From Kribbella flavida DSM 17836 (GTDB taxonomy: Bacteria; Actinomycetota; Actinomycetes; Propionibacteriales; Kribbellaceae): a stretch of DNA of 64,000 nt. The translations under genes and the position numbers were made by a program. Positions within the stretch are counted from its first letter, which is position 1, and the number at the start of each line of letters is the position of its first letter. The DNA is taken from assembly GCF_000024345.1 (NCBI RefSeq), contig NC_013729.1:1240001-1304000 (forward strand), in the 5' to 3' direction. Below the pieces are notes generated by a model. It saw nothing but the letters and a program-made list of their open reading frames with translations, had not been told where the DNA came from and made no database searches. This document shows positions 33,080-44,710 of this stretch, in pieces.

Positions 33080-34081
33080 CTACCGGTGGACGGCGCTCAC
33101 CCAGTACGGCGTGGTCGCGGTCGGCGGCGTGGTGAACCGGGCGTTCGGCAGGTAGATCCGCGGCCCGAAGAACGCCGCCGTCGTCGGAACGTCGAAGTCC
33201 GGGCTGGTGATCTCGCGGACCAGCCGGCCCCGGGTGCCGCTGCGGTTGAGATCGAGCACCGCGATCTTGTTCAGCCGGTTCTGCACGACGTACAGGGTGT
33301 CTGCGGAGCGGAGCAGCCCGTCGCCGTTGGTCATCAGCACGCCGCCGAGGTCGATCCGGCGGGTCACGCCGGTCCGCGGGTCGACCCGGAACAGGAAGCC
33401 GGTGGCGGACTGCACGATGATCAGCGCGCGCCGGTCCGGCGTCAGCGCGATCCCGTTGCCGTTGTTGTTGACCGGGTCGTGCACGTAGTCGCCGGTCAGC
33501 GGGACCGTCCGCACGGCCGACTGGGCCGGCAGCTTGCCGTGCCGCCCGAGCGGGACCCGGTAGAGCACCGGCCGCCGCGAGTCGGTGAACCAGGCCGCGT
33601 CGCGGCTGAGAATCACGTCGTTCACGAACGTCGGCGTGGTCGTGGTGAACGTGTAGCTCGCGAGCACCTTGCCGGTCCGGGTGTCGATCACCCGGCCGTT
33701 GCCCCCGGCGGCGCCGGCCACGAACAGCCGGCCGCGGCGGTCCACCTTCAGGCCGAGCGAGGCCGTGCCCGGGCCCTGGCTGATCACCCGGCCCCGGCCG
33801 GTGCGCAGGTCGGCCGCGTAGATGTCGCCGTCGACGCGCGAACCGAAGTACGCCGTACCGCGGGCGATCGCGATGCCTTCGGGCTGGAACCCGGCCGGCA
33901 GCTCGAAGCGCCGCGGGAAGCTCGGCGACCGGCCGTCGGTGGCGGTCGCCGCGGATGCCGTGGTGACCGAGCCGTTGGCGGCGGCGGTCGTGGCGGAGGC
34001 GGTGGTGGTGAGGCTGGGGAGGAACAGTGCGGACAGGGTGACCGTCGCCGCGAGGGCGCGACGGGACAGCGGGCCGGACAT
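33080..34081 (-). CDS. Secreted SMP-30/gluconolactonase-like beta-propeller
   Basis: Exported protein of 333 residues. The N-terminus MSGPLSRRALAATVTLSALFLPS has an S-R-R-A-L-A stretch that could be a Tat signal, with cleavage near the ASATTAAA segment. The mature part consists of repeated four-stranded blades such as PEGIAIARGTAYFGSRVDGDIYAADLRTG and GLKVDRRGRLFVAGAAGGNGRVID. This resembles SMP-30/gluconolactonase-like proteins, often misannotated as superoxide dismutase in actinomycetes. NGNGIALTPDRRALIIVQ (about 202-219) includes a conserved Asn. Substrate and metal unknown. AGGAGGTAACC precedes the ATG. Confidence 0.82.
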   Translation of the reverse strand: MSGPLSRRALAATVTLSALFLPSLTTTASATTAAANGSVTTASAATATDGRSPSFPRRFELPAGFQPEGIAIARGTAYFGSRVDGDIYAADLRTGRGRVISQGPGTASLGLKVDRRGRLFVAGAAGGNGRVIDTRTGKVLASYTFTTTTPTFVNDVILSRDAAWFTDSRRPVLYRVPLGRHGKLPAQSAVRTVPLTGDYVHDPVNNNGNGIALTPDRRALIIVQSATGFLFRVDPRTGVTRRIDLGGVLMTNGDGLLRSADTLYVVQNRLNKIAVLDLNRSGTRGRLVREITSPDFDVPTTAAFFGPRIYLPNARFTTPPTATTPYWVSAVHR

Positions 34082-34291
34082 GAGCGGGTTACCTCCTGGT
34101 CTGGGTGACCTGGTCGGCGCGACGCCCCCGAGTAGCCGACGTGCGGCCTGGTTGTGCTTTCAACCTTAGGTCAACGGGCCAACCGTCCGAACGGTTCACC
34201 GACGGCCACCGGCACCGGGTACTGTCGCCGCCAGAGCATCGGACACAGGCCACGGACAGCGGTCCGCGGACCGGAGGGGAACAGGGAGACG

Positions 34292-36247
34292 ATGACGGCA
34301 GGTATCGACATCACGGGGCTGTCCACGACCGTTCGGCCGCAGGACGACCTGTACCGGCACGCGAACGGACGCTGGCTGGACGAGCACGAGATCCCGGCGG
34401 ACAAGGCGATCTACGGCGCTTTCCACGCCCTCGGCGACACCGCCGAGCTGAACGTGCGCTCGATCGTCGAGCGGACCCTGGACGCCGGTCACCCCGAGGG
34501 CAGCGAGGCCCGCAAGATCGCCGACCTGTACCGCTCCTTCCTGGACGAGGACACCGTCGAGCGGCTGGGCGCGGACCCGATCGCGGACCAGCTGGCCCTG
34601 GCCGGCTCGATCGAGGACCGCGACGCGCTGGTCGCGGCGCTCGGAACGCTGGAGCTGCAAGGCGTCGGCGGGATCTTCCACTACTGGGTCGACGTCGACG
34701 AGAAGAAGTCCGACCAGTACGTCGTCTACCTCACCCAGGGCGGGCTGAGCCTGCCCGACGAGTCCTACTACCGCGACGACGCGTTCCAGGAGCAGCGGAC
34801 GGCGTACGTCGCGCACGTGGCCCGGATGCTCGGCCTGGCAGGGCTGGCCGACGCCGAGGGTGCGGCGGAGCGGATCCTGGCGCTGGAGACCCGGTTGGCC
34901 GCCGGTCACTGGGACGTGGTGAAGAACCGCGACGTCACGGCCACCTACAACAAGTTCGACCGAGCCCGGCTGGACGCGCTGATGCCCGGCTTCGACTGGT
35001 CGCGCTGGCTGCCCAACGCCGGCGTGCCGGAGAGCGCGTTCGAGCAGGTCGTGGTGCGGCAGCCCGACTACTTCACCAGCGCGGCCGAGGCGCTGCAGGA
35101 GCTGGAGCTGGACCACTGGAAGGAGTGGCTCAGCTGGCGCATCGTGCACAGCGCCGCTCCGCTGCTGAGCTCCGCCTTCGTCGCGGAGAACTTCGAGTTC
35201 TACGGCCGCACCCTGACCGGCGCCCCGGAGCTGCGCGAGCGCTGGAAGCGCGGCCTCGGCGTGGTGGGCTCCGCGCTCGGCGAGGCCGTCGGGCAGCTGT
35301 ACGTCGCGGAGTTCTTCCCGCCGGTCGCCAAGGCCCGGATGGTCGAGCTGGTCGGCAACCTGGTCGAGGCGTATCGGCAGCGGATCGAGGCCCTGGACTG
35401 GATGAGCCCGGAGACCCGGCAGCGCGCGCTGGACAAGCTCGGCCGGTTCACGCCGAAGATCGGGTACCCGGACAAGTGGCGCGACTACAGCGCCCTCGAG
35501 GTGGCGCCGGACGACCTGGTCGGCAACGTCCGGCGCTCGGTCGCGGTCGAGACGGCCCGCGAGCTGGCCAAGCTCGGCGGCCCGGTGGACCGGACCGAGT
35601 GGCAGATGACGCCGCAGACGGTGAACGCCTACTACAACCCGGCGATGAACGAGATCGTCTTCCCGGCCGCGATCCTGCAGCCGCCGTTTTTCGCCCTGGA
35701 CGCCGACGACGCGCTGAACTACGGCGCGATCGGCGCGGTGATCGGGCACGAGATCGGGCACGGCTTCGACGACCAGGGCTCGCGTTACGACGGCGACGGC
35801 AACATCAGCGACTGGTGGACCGACGAGGACCGGGCGGCCTTCGAGGTCCGGGCCAACCGCCTGGTCGAGCAGTACGACGCGCTGGAGCCGGCCGAGGCGC
35901 CGGGGCAGCACGTGAACGGCGCGCTCACACTCGGCGAGAACATCGGTGACCTGGGCGGACTGTCGATCGCCTACACGGCGTACGAGATCTCGCTGGCTGG
36001 TGCCGAGGCGCCGGTGATCGACGGGCTGACCGGGGCCGAGCGGTTCTTCCTGGCCTGGGCGAACGCCTGGTCGACCAAGACCCGGCCGGCCGAGGTGGTC
36101 CGCCGGCTGGCGATCGACCCGCACTCGCCGCCGGAGTTCCGCTGCAACGCGGTGGTGCGCAACATCGACGCTTTCCACGAGGCGTTCGGGGTCGGCCCGG
36201 ACGATGCGATGTGGCTGGCCCCGGAGCAGCGCGTCCGGATCTGGTAG
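34292..36247 (+). CDS. M13 family metallopeptidase (neprilysin/PepO-like)
   Basis: Zinc endopeptidase of 651 residues. The active site is GHEIGHGFDDQG (HExxH, about 486-490), with the Glu ligand in GENIGDLGGL (about 548-557). The substrate-binding motif VNAYYNPAMNEIVFPAAILQPPFF (about 445-468) matches N-A-x-Y-x-P, and the protein ends in the family's C-terminal Trp (RVRIW). No signal peptide or membrane anchor precedes DDLYRHANGRWL, so it is probably cytosolic and degrades small peptides. ATG 34292 with GGGAG upstream is chosen over the longer frame from 34154. Confidence 0.93.
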   Translation: MTAGIDITGLSTTVRPQDDLYRHANGRWLDEHEIPADKAIYGAFHALGDTAELNVRSIVERTLDAGHPEGSEARKIADLYRSFLDEDTVERLGADPIADQLALAGSIEDRDALVAALGTLELQGVGGIFHYWVDVDEKKSDQYVVYLTQGGLSLPDESYYRDDAFQEQRTAYVAHVARMLGLAGLADAEGAAERILALETRLAAGHWDVVKNRDVTATYNKFDRARLDALMPGFDWSRWLPNAGVPESAFEQVVVRQPDYFTSAAEALQELELDHWKEWLSWRIVHSAAPLLSSAFVAENFEFYGRTLTGAPELRERWKRGLGVVGSALGEAVGQLYVAEFFPPVAKARMVELVGNLVEAYRQRIEALDWMSPETRQRALDKLGRFTPKIGYPDKWRDYSALEVAPDDLVGNVRRSVAVETARELAKLGGPVDRTEWQMTPQTVNAYYNPAMNEIVFPAAILQPPFFALDADDALNYGAIGAVIGHEIGHGFDDQGSRYDGDGNISDWWTDEDRAAFEVRANRLVEQYDALEPAEAPGQHVNGALTLGENIGDLGGLSIAYTAYEISLAGAEAPVIDGLTGAERFFLAWANAWSTKTRPAEVVRRLAIDPHSPPEFRCNAVVRNIDAFHEAFGVGPDDAMWLAPEQRVRIW

Positions 36248-36248
36248 C

Positions 36249-36352
36249 GGACCTGCACCACTGACCAAGCAGCGCCGGCCCCCGCAGCGGCGGCGGTTCA
36301 CGCTCAGCGCGTGAACCGCCGCCCGGGAGACCGGCGCTTGGTGAGTGGTGCG
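36249..36352. repeat. Intergenic hairpin element, copy C
   Basis: Outer inverted repeats (GACCTGCACCACTGACCAAG against GACCCCGCACCACTCACCAA on the opposite strand) enclose an inner perfect 11-bp stem, GGCGGTTCACG/CGTGAACCGCC. It fills the gap between the convergent M13 peptidase and aminopeptidase P genes and probably terminates transcription in both directions. Confidence 0.7.
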
Positions 36353-36355
36353 GGG

Positions 36356-37843
36356 TCAGCCGGCCATCCAGCGCTGGACGTCCTCGACCTCGCGGGGCAT
36401 CGCGGCGGACAGGTTCTCGGTGCCGTCGTCGGTGACCAGGATGTCGTCCTCGATCCGGATGCCGATACCGCGCAGGTCCTCGGGCACGGTCAGGTCCTCG
36501 GCCTGGAAGTACAGGCCGGGCTCGACGGTCAGCACGTAGCCGGCCTCGAGGTCGCCGCGGTACTGCTCGTTACGGGCCGCGGCGCAGTCATGCACGTCGA
36601 TGCCGAGCATGTGGCTGACGCCGTGCAGCGTGTAGCGCTGGTAGATCATGCTGTCCGGGTCGAGCGCCTCCTCGGCGGACACCGGCAGCAGCTCCATCGC
36701 CTCCAGCCCCTTCACCAGCACCTCGATCGCCGCCTGGTGCCCGGCCGCGAACGGTACGCCGGGCCGCAGCGCGCCGATCCCGGCGTTCTGCGCGTCCAGC
36801 ACCAGCTGGTACAGCTCGCGCTGCCGCGGGGTGAACTCGCCGTTGACCGGCAGCGTGCGGGTGATGTCGGCGGTGTAGAGGTTGCGGTTCTCCACGCCCA
36901 TGTCGAGCAGCATCAACGTGCCGTCGGTGACCGGGCCGTCGTTCTCGATCCAGTGCAGCGTGGTCGCGTGCGAGCCGGCCGCGGCGATCGAGGTGTAGCC
37001 GACATCGTTGCCCTCGGCCCGGGCCCGGCGCCAGAAGGTGCCCTCGATCCAGCGCTCGCCGTACTTGCGGACCTGGTCCATCTCGGCCAGCACGTCGGAG
37101 AAGCCGCGGTGGGTGATCGCGCAGGCCTCGCGCAGCTGCTCGATCTCGAACGCGTCCTTGACCAGCCGCAGCTCCGACAGCGTCGCCGCCAGCTCGTGGT
37201 CGCGGTCGGCGTCCACCTTCACGCCGCTGAGCAGGGACGCCAGCGAGCTGTCCTCGCCGCGCCGGACCCGGGTCGGCACGTCGCCCTTGAGCGCGTCGCC
37301 GAGCCGGTCGACGTGCCGGGTCTCCAGGCCGTACTCCTTGGCGGTCTCGGTCAGCGACGGACGGCGCCCGGCCCACAGCTCGCCGTACATCCGGTCGCGC
37401 CAGAACTCCTCGCCCTGGCTGCGCTCGGAGCGCGGGCGGAAGTACAGCACCGAGTCGTGGCCGCTGCCGTTCGGCTCCAGCACCAGCACCGCGTCGGAGG
37501 TCTGGTCGCCGGCCAGCCAGACGTAGTCGGTGTGCGGCCGGAAGACGTAGTCGGTGTCGTTCGAGCGGACCTTGTAGGTGCCGGCCGGGATCACCAGCCG
37601 TTCACCCGGGAAGGCCTGCGACAGCGCGTCGCGGCGCTTCGCGGTCCAGCTCGCGACGTCGCGCAGGGTCGCGTCGGTGCGCTCGATGTCGCCCCAGCCG
37701 GAGTTCATGAACCGGCGCAGCGCATCCTTCGGCTGGGTGTCGTGGGTCGCCGTCTTCGGGGCCTGTTCGGTGGCCTGCGCCGCGGCCGGGTCGGTCGCCG
37801 GGCCGGAGGGTTCCGCGGGGACCTGCTCGGTGCTCTGGGTCAT
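36356..37843 (-). CDS. Xaa-Pro aminopeptidase (aminopeptidase P, M24B)
   Basis: Metallo-aminopeptidase of 495 residues that removes N-terminal residues before proline. After a low-complexity N-terminus (about 1-40) comes the aminopeptidase P N-terminal domain (about 40-190) and the pita-bread catalytic domain. Metal ligands are visible in order: MLLDMGVE and YTADITRTLPVNG (two Asp), HGVSHMLGIDVHD (His), VLTVEPGLYF (Glu) and GIGIRIEDDILV (Glu). It is the last gene of the leftward operon, 18 bp after panD, and ends at hairpin element C. Confidence 0.93.
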   Translation of the reverse strand: MTQSTEQVPAEPSGPATDPAAAQATEQAPKTATHDTQPKDALRRFMNSGWGDIERTDATLRDVASWTAKRRDALSQAFPGERLVIPAGTYKVRSNDTDYVFRPHTDYVWLAGDQTSDAVLVLEPNGSGHDSVLYFRPRSERSQGEEFWRDRMYGELWAGRRPSLTETAKEYGLETRHVDRLGDALKGDVPTRVRRGEDSSLASLLSGVKVDADRDHELAATLSELRLVKDAFEIEQLREACAITHRGFSDVLAEMDQVRKYGERWIEGTFWRRARAEGNDVGYTSIAAAGSHATTLHWIENDGPVTDGTLMLLDMGVENRNLYTADITRTLPVNGEFTPRQRELYQLVLDAQNAGIGALRPGVPFAAGHQAAIEVLVKGLEAMELLPVSAEEALDPDSMIYQRYTLHGVSHMLGIDVHDCAAARNEQYRGDLEAGYVLTVEPGLYFQAEDLTVPEDLRGIGIRIEDDILVTDDGTENLSAAMPREVEDVQRWMAG

Positions 37844-37861
37844 CGTCGACCAGTCCTCATC

Positions 37862-38284
37862 TCAACGCTGGGTGTGCAGTTCGTCACCGCGGAGCGTGCC
37901 GGTGTCCGGCAGCGCCTCGGCGGGGTCGGAGCCGATGCGGGTGATCGCGTTCCGCCCGTCCACGAAGACTACGCTCGGCGCGAACACCTTCGCCTCGGCG
38001 TCCTCGAACTGCCCGTAGGCGATCAGGATGACCAGGTCGCCGGGATGGATCAGGTGCGCCGCGGCGCCGTTGATGCCGACCACGCCGGAGTCCCGCGGCC
38101 CCTCGATCAGGTACGTCGACAGCCGGTGGCCGTTGGTGATGTCGACGATGTCGACCTTCTCACCGGGCAGCAGGTTCGCCGCGTCCATCAAGGTCGCGTC
38201 CAGCGTGCAGGACCCGACGTAGTCCAGGTCCGCCTGGGTGACGGTGGCCCGGTGCACCTTCGACTTCATCATTTCGCGCAGCAT
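37862..38284 (-). CDS. panD: Aspartate 1-decarboxylase
   Basis: Pyruvoyl-dependent enzyme of 140 residues that makes beta-alanine for pantothenate/CoA. The N-terminus [29 protein letters not shown] contains the Gly-Ser self-cleavage site (GS in YVGSC, about 25-26), where Ser becomes the pyruvoyl group, and Lys9/Tyr as active-site residues. [20 protein letters not shown] (about 72-91) is the conserved core. Length is typical. It lies 44 bp after the FGGY kinase gene in the leftward operon; no panB/panC is present here. Confidence 0.94.
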   Translation of the reverse strand: MLREMMKSKVHRATVTQADLDYVGSCTLDATLMDAANLLPGEKVDIVDITNGHRLSTYLIEGPRDSGVVGINGAAAHLIHPGDLVILIAYGQFEDAEAKVFAPSVVFVDGRNAITRIGSDPAEALPDTGTLRGDELHTQR

Positions 38285-38328
38285 CGGGCCATCATCCAGG
38301 CCGCTCCCACCACTGTCAGTGGCAGCGG

Positions 38329-39789
38329 TCACGATCCGGTGGGGACCTTGAGTTCCGGGGCGGCCTGGACGGCGAGCGTGCGCAGCACGCTGTAGCGCGG
38401 GCGGAGGGCGGCGACTCGCTCGGCCTCCTCGGGCGACGGGTCGAGGTGCTCGCCGCCGGGGGCGGGGGACAGGCCGAGAGCGACGGCCGCGGCGCCGCGC
38501 GCACCGACCTCGGCCTCGGCGCAGACCACGGCCGGGCGGGCGAAGGTCGCGGTCAGACAGCGGCGCCACCACGCGGAGGCGTCGATACCGCCGCCGCCGA
38601 GCACGACCTGCAGCTCCCGGCCGAAGAGCGCGTCGAGCATCCGCAGGCCGCGGTCGATCTCCAGCGACGCGCCCTGCAGCGACGCCGCGAGCAGGTCGGC
38701 GGCGGTGTCGTCGAAGGACAGGCCGAAGTACACGCCGGACCCGCCGGGCACGGTCTCCGGTGGCCGGGTGCCGGCCTGGAAGGGAATGGCGATCACCCGC
38801 GACGAGCCGATCTCGATGCCGGTCGGCTCCTGGTGGTGCTCGTCGAGCTGGAGCACGGTGGTCAGCCACGCGTGCAGGTTGCCCGCGGCCGAGAAGGCCA
38901 TCCCGGTGACCGCCCGCTTGTCGTCGACGCGGTACCGCCACAGCTCCCACGGCAGCTCCGGGGCCTGGTCGATCGGGTGCACCACCCGCACCGCCGCCGA
39001 CGTACCGACGGTGACCGCGGCCGTCGACTCGTCGTACCCGCCGGTGCCGACGTTCGACGCGGCGCCGTCGCCGGTCGGCGGATGCACCGGTACGCCGGCC
39101 AGCCCCGGCCACCTCCGCGCGTAGCTCGCCGACAGGACGCCGGTCCAGCCGGTCGGCACGATCACCGGCAACCGGTCGGCGGTGATCCCGGCGATCGCCA
39201 GCGCCTCGGCGTCGTACTCGCCGGTGGCCAGGTCGAGCGACCCGGTCCCGGACGCGATCGACACCGAGGTGACCCGCTCGCCGGTCAACCGCTCCAGCAC
39301 CAGGTCGGGCAGTCCGGCGAACGACACCGCCGGGACCTCGGACAGCAGCCACGGAATCCTTCGCGGCCAGTAGAGCCGGTGCAGCCAGGACCCCGTCCGG
39401 GCGTGGAACGCGCGCTCGTCGAAGGCCGGATCCAGCTGCGGCTGGACCGAGCGGGTGTCCGCCCAGGTGATCACCGGGGTGAGCGCGGCGCCCCGGGCGT
39501 CCAGCCCGACGATCGAGTGCCACTGCGACGACAGCACGATCGCGGCGATGTCCTCGAGGTGCCCGTTCTGCTGCAGCTCGTCCAGGCAGCTGAGCAGACC
39601 CTCGACGTAGGCGTGCAGGTCGATCGTCGCCGAGCCGGTCGTGCTGTACGTCGGCGCGATCTTGTGCCGGGCCAGCGCGCCCGGCACCGGCGAGGCGTCC
39701 TCGGCGAGCAGCACCAGCGCTCGCGCCGAGGACGTGCCCAGGTCGAGCGCGAGGACGCGGGTGCCGGAGCGGTCGTCAGTCCTCGGCAT
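38329..39789 (-). CDS. FGGY family carbohydrate kinase (gluconokinase-like)
   Basis: ASKHA sugar kinase of 486 residues. Phosphate-1 motif [16 protein letters not shown] (about 12-27), [14 protein letters not shown] (about 84-97), [11 protein letters not shown] (about 110-120), phosphate-2 [14 protein letters not shown] (about 238-251) and the adenosine loop [11 protein letters not shown] (about 395-405) are all present. The W-H-S-I-V-G-L pattern favours gluconate-kinase-like members, but the sugar is not certain. Its ATG overlaps the 3' end of otsA by 14 bp, implying coupling to trehalose synthesis. Confidence 0.87.
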   Translation of the reverse strand: MPRTDDRSGTRVLALDLGTSSARALVLLAEDASPVPGALARHKIAPTYSTTGSATIDLHAYVEGLLSCLDELQQNGHLEDIAAIVLSSQWHSIVGLDARGAALTPVITWADTRSVQPQLDPAFDERAFHARTGSWLHRLYWPRRIPWLLSEVPAVSFAGLPDLVLERLTGERVTSVSIASGTGSLDLATGEYDAEALAIAGITADRLPVIVPTGWTGVLSASYARRWPGLAGVPVHPPTGDGAASNVGTGGYDESTAAVTVGTSAAVRVVHPIDQAPELPWELWRYRVDDKRAVTGMAFSAAGNLHAWLTTVLQLDEHHQEPTGIEIGSSRVIAIPFQAGTRPPETVPGGSGVYFGLSFDDTAADLLAASLQGASLEIDRGLRMLDALFGRELQVVLGGGGIDASAWWRRCLTATFARPAVVCAEAEVGARGAAAVALGLSPAPGGEHLDPSPEEAERVAALRPRYSVLRTLAVQAAPELKVPTGS

Positions 39790-41173
39790 GCAGTGCCTTG
39801 AGGAACGACGCCGCCCACACGTTCACGTCGTGCGCGGCCAGGTGCTTGCGCATCGCCTTCATCCGGCGGCCGAGCTGGCGGTCGTCGGTGTTCATCGCGT
39901 CGACGACGATGTCCTTCATGCCGTTGATGTCGTGCGGGTTCACCAGGAACGCCTGCCGGAACTCGTCGGCCGCGCCGGCGAACTCGCTCAGCACCAGCGC
40001 GCCGGTGTCGTCGTACCGGCAGGCGACGTACTCCTTGGCGACCAGGTTCATGCCGTCGCGCAGCGGCGTCACCACGGCCACGTCCGCGGCCCGGAACAGC
40101 GCCGCCATCTCGGTCCGCGAGTACGAGGTGTGCAGGTAGTTGATCGCCGGGGTGCCGATCCGGCCGTGCTCACCGTTGATCCGGCCGACCAGCAGCTCGA
40201 TCTCGTCGCGCAGCACCCGGTACTGCTCGACCCGTTCGCGCGACGGCGTGGCGACCTGGATGAACACGGCGTCGTCGACCGAGACCCGGCCCTCGTCCAG
40301 CAGCTCGCCGAACGCGCGCAGCCGCTGCCGGATGCCCTTGGTGTAGTCCAGCCGGTCCACGCCGAGCAGGATGTGCGCCGGGTTGCCGACCTCCGCGCGC
40401 ATCTCCCGGGCCCGGGCCTCGGTCTCCGGCTGACGGGCGATCTGCTCCAGCTCGCCGACGTCGATCGAGATCGGGAACGCCTTGGCCCGCACGATCCGGT
40501 CGTCGGGCAGGTGGATCCGGTCGCCGCGGGTGCGCAGGCCCATCCGGTTGCGGGCCAGCCGGGCGAAGTTCGAGGCCGCGCCGGGCCGCTGGAAGCCGAC
40601 CAGGTCGGCGCCCATCAGGCCGTCCAGGATCTGCCGCCGCCAGGGCATCTGGGCGAACAGCTCGGTGGGCGGGAACGGGATGTGCAGGAAGAAGCCGATC
40701 CGTACGTCGGGCCGCAGCCGGCGCAGCATCGCGGGGACCAGCTGGAGCTGGTAGTCGTGCACCCAGACCACGGCGTTGTCGTCGGCGGCGTCCGCGGCCG
40801 CCTCGGCGAACCGCCGGTTCACCGCGACGTAGGCCTCCCACCATTCCCGGTGGAACTCCGGCGGCACGATCACGTCGTGGTACAGCGGCCACAGGGTGGC
40901 GTTGCTGAAGCCCTCGTAGTACAGCTCGACGTCCTCGGCCGACAGCGTCACCGGGACCAGGTGCATGCCGCCCTCGTCGAACGGGTCGACCTTCTCGTCC
41001 TTGCCGCCGGTCCAGCCGATCCAGGCGCCGTGGTGCCGCTGCATCACCGGGGCCAGTGCGGTGACCAGGCCTCCGGGGCTCCGGCGCCAGGCTGTCGTGC
41101 CGTCCGGCATCTCGACCCGGTCGACCGGCAGCCGGTTGGCCACCACCACGAAGGAACTGCGTCCGCTCGGCAT
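39776..41173 (-). CDS. otsA: Trehalose-6-phosphate synthase
   Basis: GT20 glycosyltransferase of 465 residues that joins UDP-glucose (or GDP-glucose in some actinomycetes) to glucose-6-phosphate. It begins [12 protein letters not shown]; substrate residues occur in WIGWTGG (about 51-57), [16 protein letters not shown] (about 140-155), [10 protein letters not shown] (about 162-171), [12 protein letters not shown] (about 268-279) and [17 protein letters not shown] (about 366-382). All signature motifs are intact. The partner phosphatase OtsB is encoded 3.5 kb away in the divergent operon. It starts 6 bp after the Gfo/Idh gene. Confidence 0.96.
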   Translation of the reverse strand: MPSGRSSFVVVANRLPVDRVEMPDGTTAWRRSPGGLVTALAPVMQRHHGAWIGWTGGKDEKVDPFDEGGMHLVPVTLSAEDVELYYEGFSNATLWPLYHDVIVPPEFHREWWEAYVAVNRRFAEAAADAADDNAVVWVHDYQLQLVPAMLRRLRPDVRIGFFLHIPFPPTELFAQMPWRRQILDGLMGADLVGFQRPGAASNFARLARNRMGLRTRGDRIHLPDDRIVRAKAFPISIDVGELEQIARQPETEARAREMRAEVGNPAHILLGVDRLDYTKGIRQRLRAFGELLDEGRVSVDDAVFIQVATPSRERVEQYRVLRDEIELLVGRINGEHGRIGTPAINYLHTSYSRTEMAALFRAADVAVVTPLRDGMNLVAKEYVACRYDDTGALVLSEFAGAADEFRQAFLVNPHDINGMKDIVVDAMNTDDRQLGRRMKAMRKHLAAHDVNVWAASFLKALHAED

Positions 41174-41179
41174 CTGCTG

Positions 41180-42168
41180 TTATCCACCCAGGTATTCGTC
41201 GTCGCCGGGGTAGCTGACCCCGATCTGTCCACGTGTCTCGTCGAGCAGTTCGAGGATCTCGATCGTCGCGGCGTGCGGCAGGGCCGGGCACTCGATCTGC
41301 CCGGCGCGCAGGGCGCGCATCACCTCGGCTGCTTCGTAGTGGTACCCACGTCCATGCGTCGCGACGTCCACCCGCTCCTGTCCTGACGCGGTGCTGCGGA
41401 CGTAGTACTCCGGGTGGTGGAACCGGTGCGGGAGCAGCAAGCTGCCCTCGGGGCCGCTGACCGAGGCGGTCCACGGGTTCTGCGAGCGCAGGCCGCAGGT
41501 GAGCGCGGCCACCGCGCCGGAGTCGTACCGCCAGGCCATCGCGACGTTCAGGTCGACGCCGTCGGGGCTCAGCGAGCCGACCGCCTTGACCTCGTCGGGC
41601 CGGCCGAGCGCCATGTGCACGAACGTCATCGGGTAGATGCCGCCGTCCATCAGCGCGCCGCCGCCGAGTGCCGGGTCGAGCAGCCGGGCCGGTAGCTGGG
41701 GCTTGTGGAAGCCGAAGTCGGCCAGCGCCTCCATCGGCTCGCCGATCACGCCCTTCTCCAGGTCGGCGAACATCGCCTGCACGACCGGGTTGGTGCGCAT
41801 CCACATCGCCTCGGCGAACAGCGTGTTGTTCTCCCGGGCGACGCCGACCAGGTCGCGGGCCTGCCGCGCGGTGAGCGTGACCGGCTTCTCGCAGAGCACC
41901 GCGATACCGGCCTGCAGCGCGGCCCGGGCGGTCGCGTAGTGCTGCGGGTGCGGCGTACCGATGTAGAGCACGTCGACCTGGCCGGAGTCGATCAGCCGGC
42001 GGTGGTCGTCGTAGCGGTGCTCGATGCCGAACGTGTCGCCGAACGCGTTCGCGCTGTCCAGCGACCGGGACGCGACCGCGGTCACCACGGCGTCGTCGAG
42101 CAGCCCGAGGTCCTTGGTGAACGACGTCGAGATGTTGCCGGTAGCAACTACGCCCCAGCGGACCTGGT

Positions 42169-42178
<10 letters not shown>
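41180..42178 (-). CDS. Gfo/Idh/MocA family oxidoreductase
   Basis: NAD(P)-dependent sugar-type dehydrogenase of 332 residues. The Rossmann motif is [13 protein letters not shown] (about 8-20), the catalytic E-K-P motif is [10 protein letters not shown] (about 94-103), and the family C-terminal beta-sheet contains [13 protein letters not shown] (about 174-186), with the conserved D-x-G-x-Y. The exact reaction is unknown; members act on sugars, inositol or trans-dihydrodiols. It overlaps the amidase by 10 bp and precedes otsA by 6 bp, so the three are probably one transcript. Confidence 0.9.
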
Positions 42179-43602
<1,424 letters not shown>

Positions 43603-43755
43603 AGCCTCGATCCTGCCAGAGTTGACGCGAGCCGGCCGGGGCGCGCGGGGCCTGCTCGCGACACGGCGGGTTTGTTGCGCGGTGAATGACATCGCTGTGG
43701 TTCGACCGTAGAGTGGAGCGCGGACGGACGATCACCGACCGCACGGGAGTCAGCA

Positions 43756-44067
43756 GTGGACAGCGCGAACGCGAGCTCGTCGGCCGACGGCGCCGACGCG
43801 GCGCAGCCGGCCGTTGCCGGGCTCTCGGAGCGGGACGGCGCGATCCTCGGTTTCGAGCGGCACTGGTGGAAGTACGCCGGGGCCAAGGAGCAGGCGATCC
43901 GGGACCAGTTCCAGATGTCCGCGACCCGCTACTACCAGGTCCTCAACGCGCTGATCGACCGGCCGGAGGCCCTCGCCCACGACCCGCTGCTGGTCAAGCG
44001 GCTGCGCCGCCTGCGCGCCGCCCGTCAGCGGGCCCGCTCGGCCCGCCGCCTGGGCATCGAGGTCTGA
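43756..44067 (+). CDS. DUF3263 domain protein
   Basis: Small protein of 103 residues with the actinobacteria-specific DUF3263 domain: LSERDGAILGFERHWWKYAGAKEQAIRDQFQMSATRYYQVLNALIDRPEALAHDPLLVKRLRRLR (about 23-87). The S-A-T-R-Y-Y-Q-x-L-N segment looks like a recognition helix, so it may bind DNA. It is commonly found next to a LytR_C protein, as here, 7-10 bp before it. The GTG start follows GGGAG. Function unknown; a regulatory role in the envelope or trehalose operon is inference. Confidence 0.88.
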   Translation: MDSANASSSADGADAAQPAVAGLSERDGAILGFERHWWKYAGAKEQAIRDQFQMSATRYYQVLNALIDRPEALAHDPLLVKRLRRLRAARQRARSARRLGIEV

Positions 44068-44077
44068 GATCACCGTG

Positions 44078-44710
44078 ATGCGTAAGGACGAACGGGGGCA
44101 GGTCCTCTCGTCCCTGGTGGCCGTGGTCGCCGTGGTTGCCGTCGTCGGTGGCCTGCTGGTGCTGTTCGGGACCCGGGGCAGCGACAGCGTCGCCGACGAC
44201 GCCAAGCCGGCCGCGCAGACACCGAGCGCCCCGGCCACCACCCCCGCCGGCAAGCCGACCGCCGCGCCCAGCACGAAGCCGACCGTCGAGCCGACACCGA
44301 GCCGGACGCCGACCGAGCCGATGCCGACCGAGACCACCCCGAGCGAGCCGGCGGACACCCCGACCAGCACGCCGACGGATCCGGCCGGCACCGAGCCGAC
44401 CGAGCAGCCGACGTCCAGCGTCAGCGTGCCGCCTTCGCAGCGGCCGGCGGTCGAGATCTACAACAACACCACCCGCAAGGGCCTCGCGCAGTCCGTCGGC
44501 AATCGCGCCCGCCAGGCCGGCTGGAGCGTGTCCGGCGCCGACAACTGGCGCGGCAAGGTGGCCACCAGCACCGTGTACTACCCGGCCGGAATGCAGACCG
44601 AGGCGGCCCAGCTGGCCCAGGACCTCGGCGTGGCCCGGATCAAGGACGCGCTGGACAACATGAAGAAGGACCGGCTCACCGTCATCCTGACCGCGGACTA
44701 CGCGGGATGA
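44078..44710 (+). CDS. LytR C-terminal domain membrane protein
   Basis: Bitopic envelope protein of about 210 residues. One membrane helix (about 9-30, VLSSLVAVVAVVAVVGGLLVLF) is followed by a long Pro/Thr-rich spacer (about 45-125), and a LytR_C domain outside the cell (VEIYNNTTRKGLAQSVGNRARQAGWSVSGADNW, about 127-159). The LytR_C domain occurs at the ends of LCP proteins and alone; its ligand is not established here. It is transcribed with the DUF3263 gene and overlaps otsB by 4 bp (ATGA), an unexpected coupling of an envelope protein with trehalose synthesis. GTG 44075 is an alternative start. Confidence 0.88.
   Translation: MRKDERGQVLSSLVAVVAVVAVVGGLLVLFGTRGSDSVADDAKPAAQTPSAPATTPAGKPTAAPSTKPTVEPTPSRTPTEPMPTETTPSEPADTPTSTPTDPAGTEPTEQPTSSVSVPPSQRPAVEIYNNTTRKGLAQSVGNRARQAGWSVSGADNWRGKVATSTVYYPAGMQTEAAQLAQDLGVARIKDALDNMKKDRLTVILTADYAG

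Noticed and set aside
34196..36301. Long leftward frame of about 700 codons
   Set aside because: It is antisense to the M13 peptidase, whose active-site motifs are intact; composition is Arg/Val/Gly shadow-like.
36311..38395. Long rightward frame of about 694 codons
   Set aside because: It lies antisense to aminopeptidase P and panD, both with complete motifs; its product has no recognisable domain.
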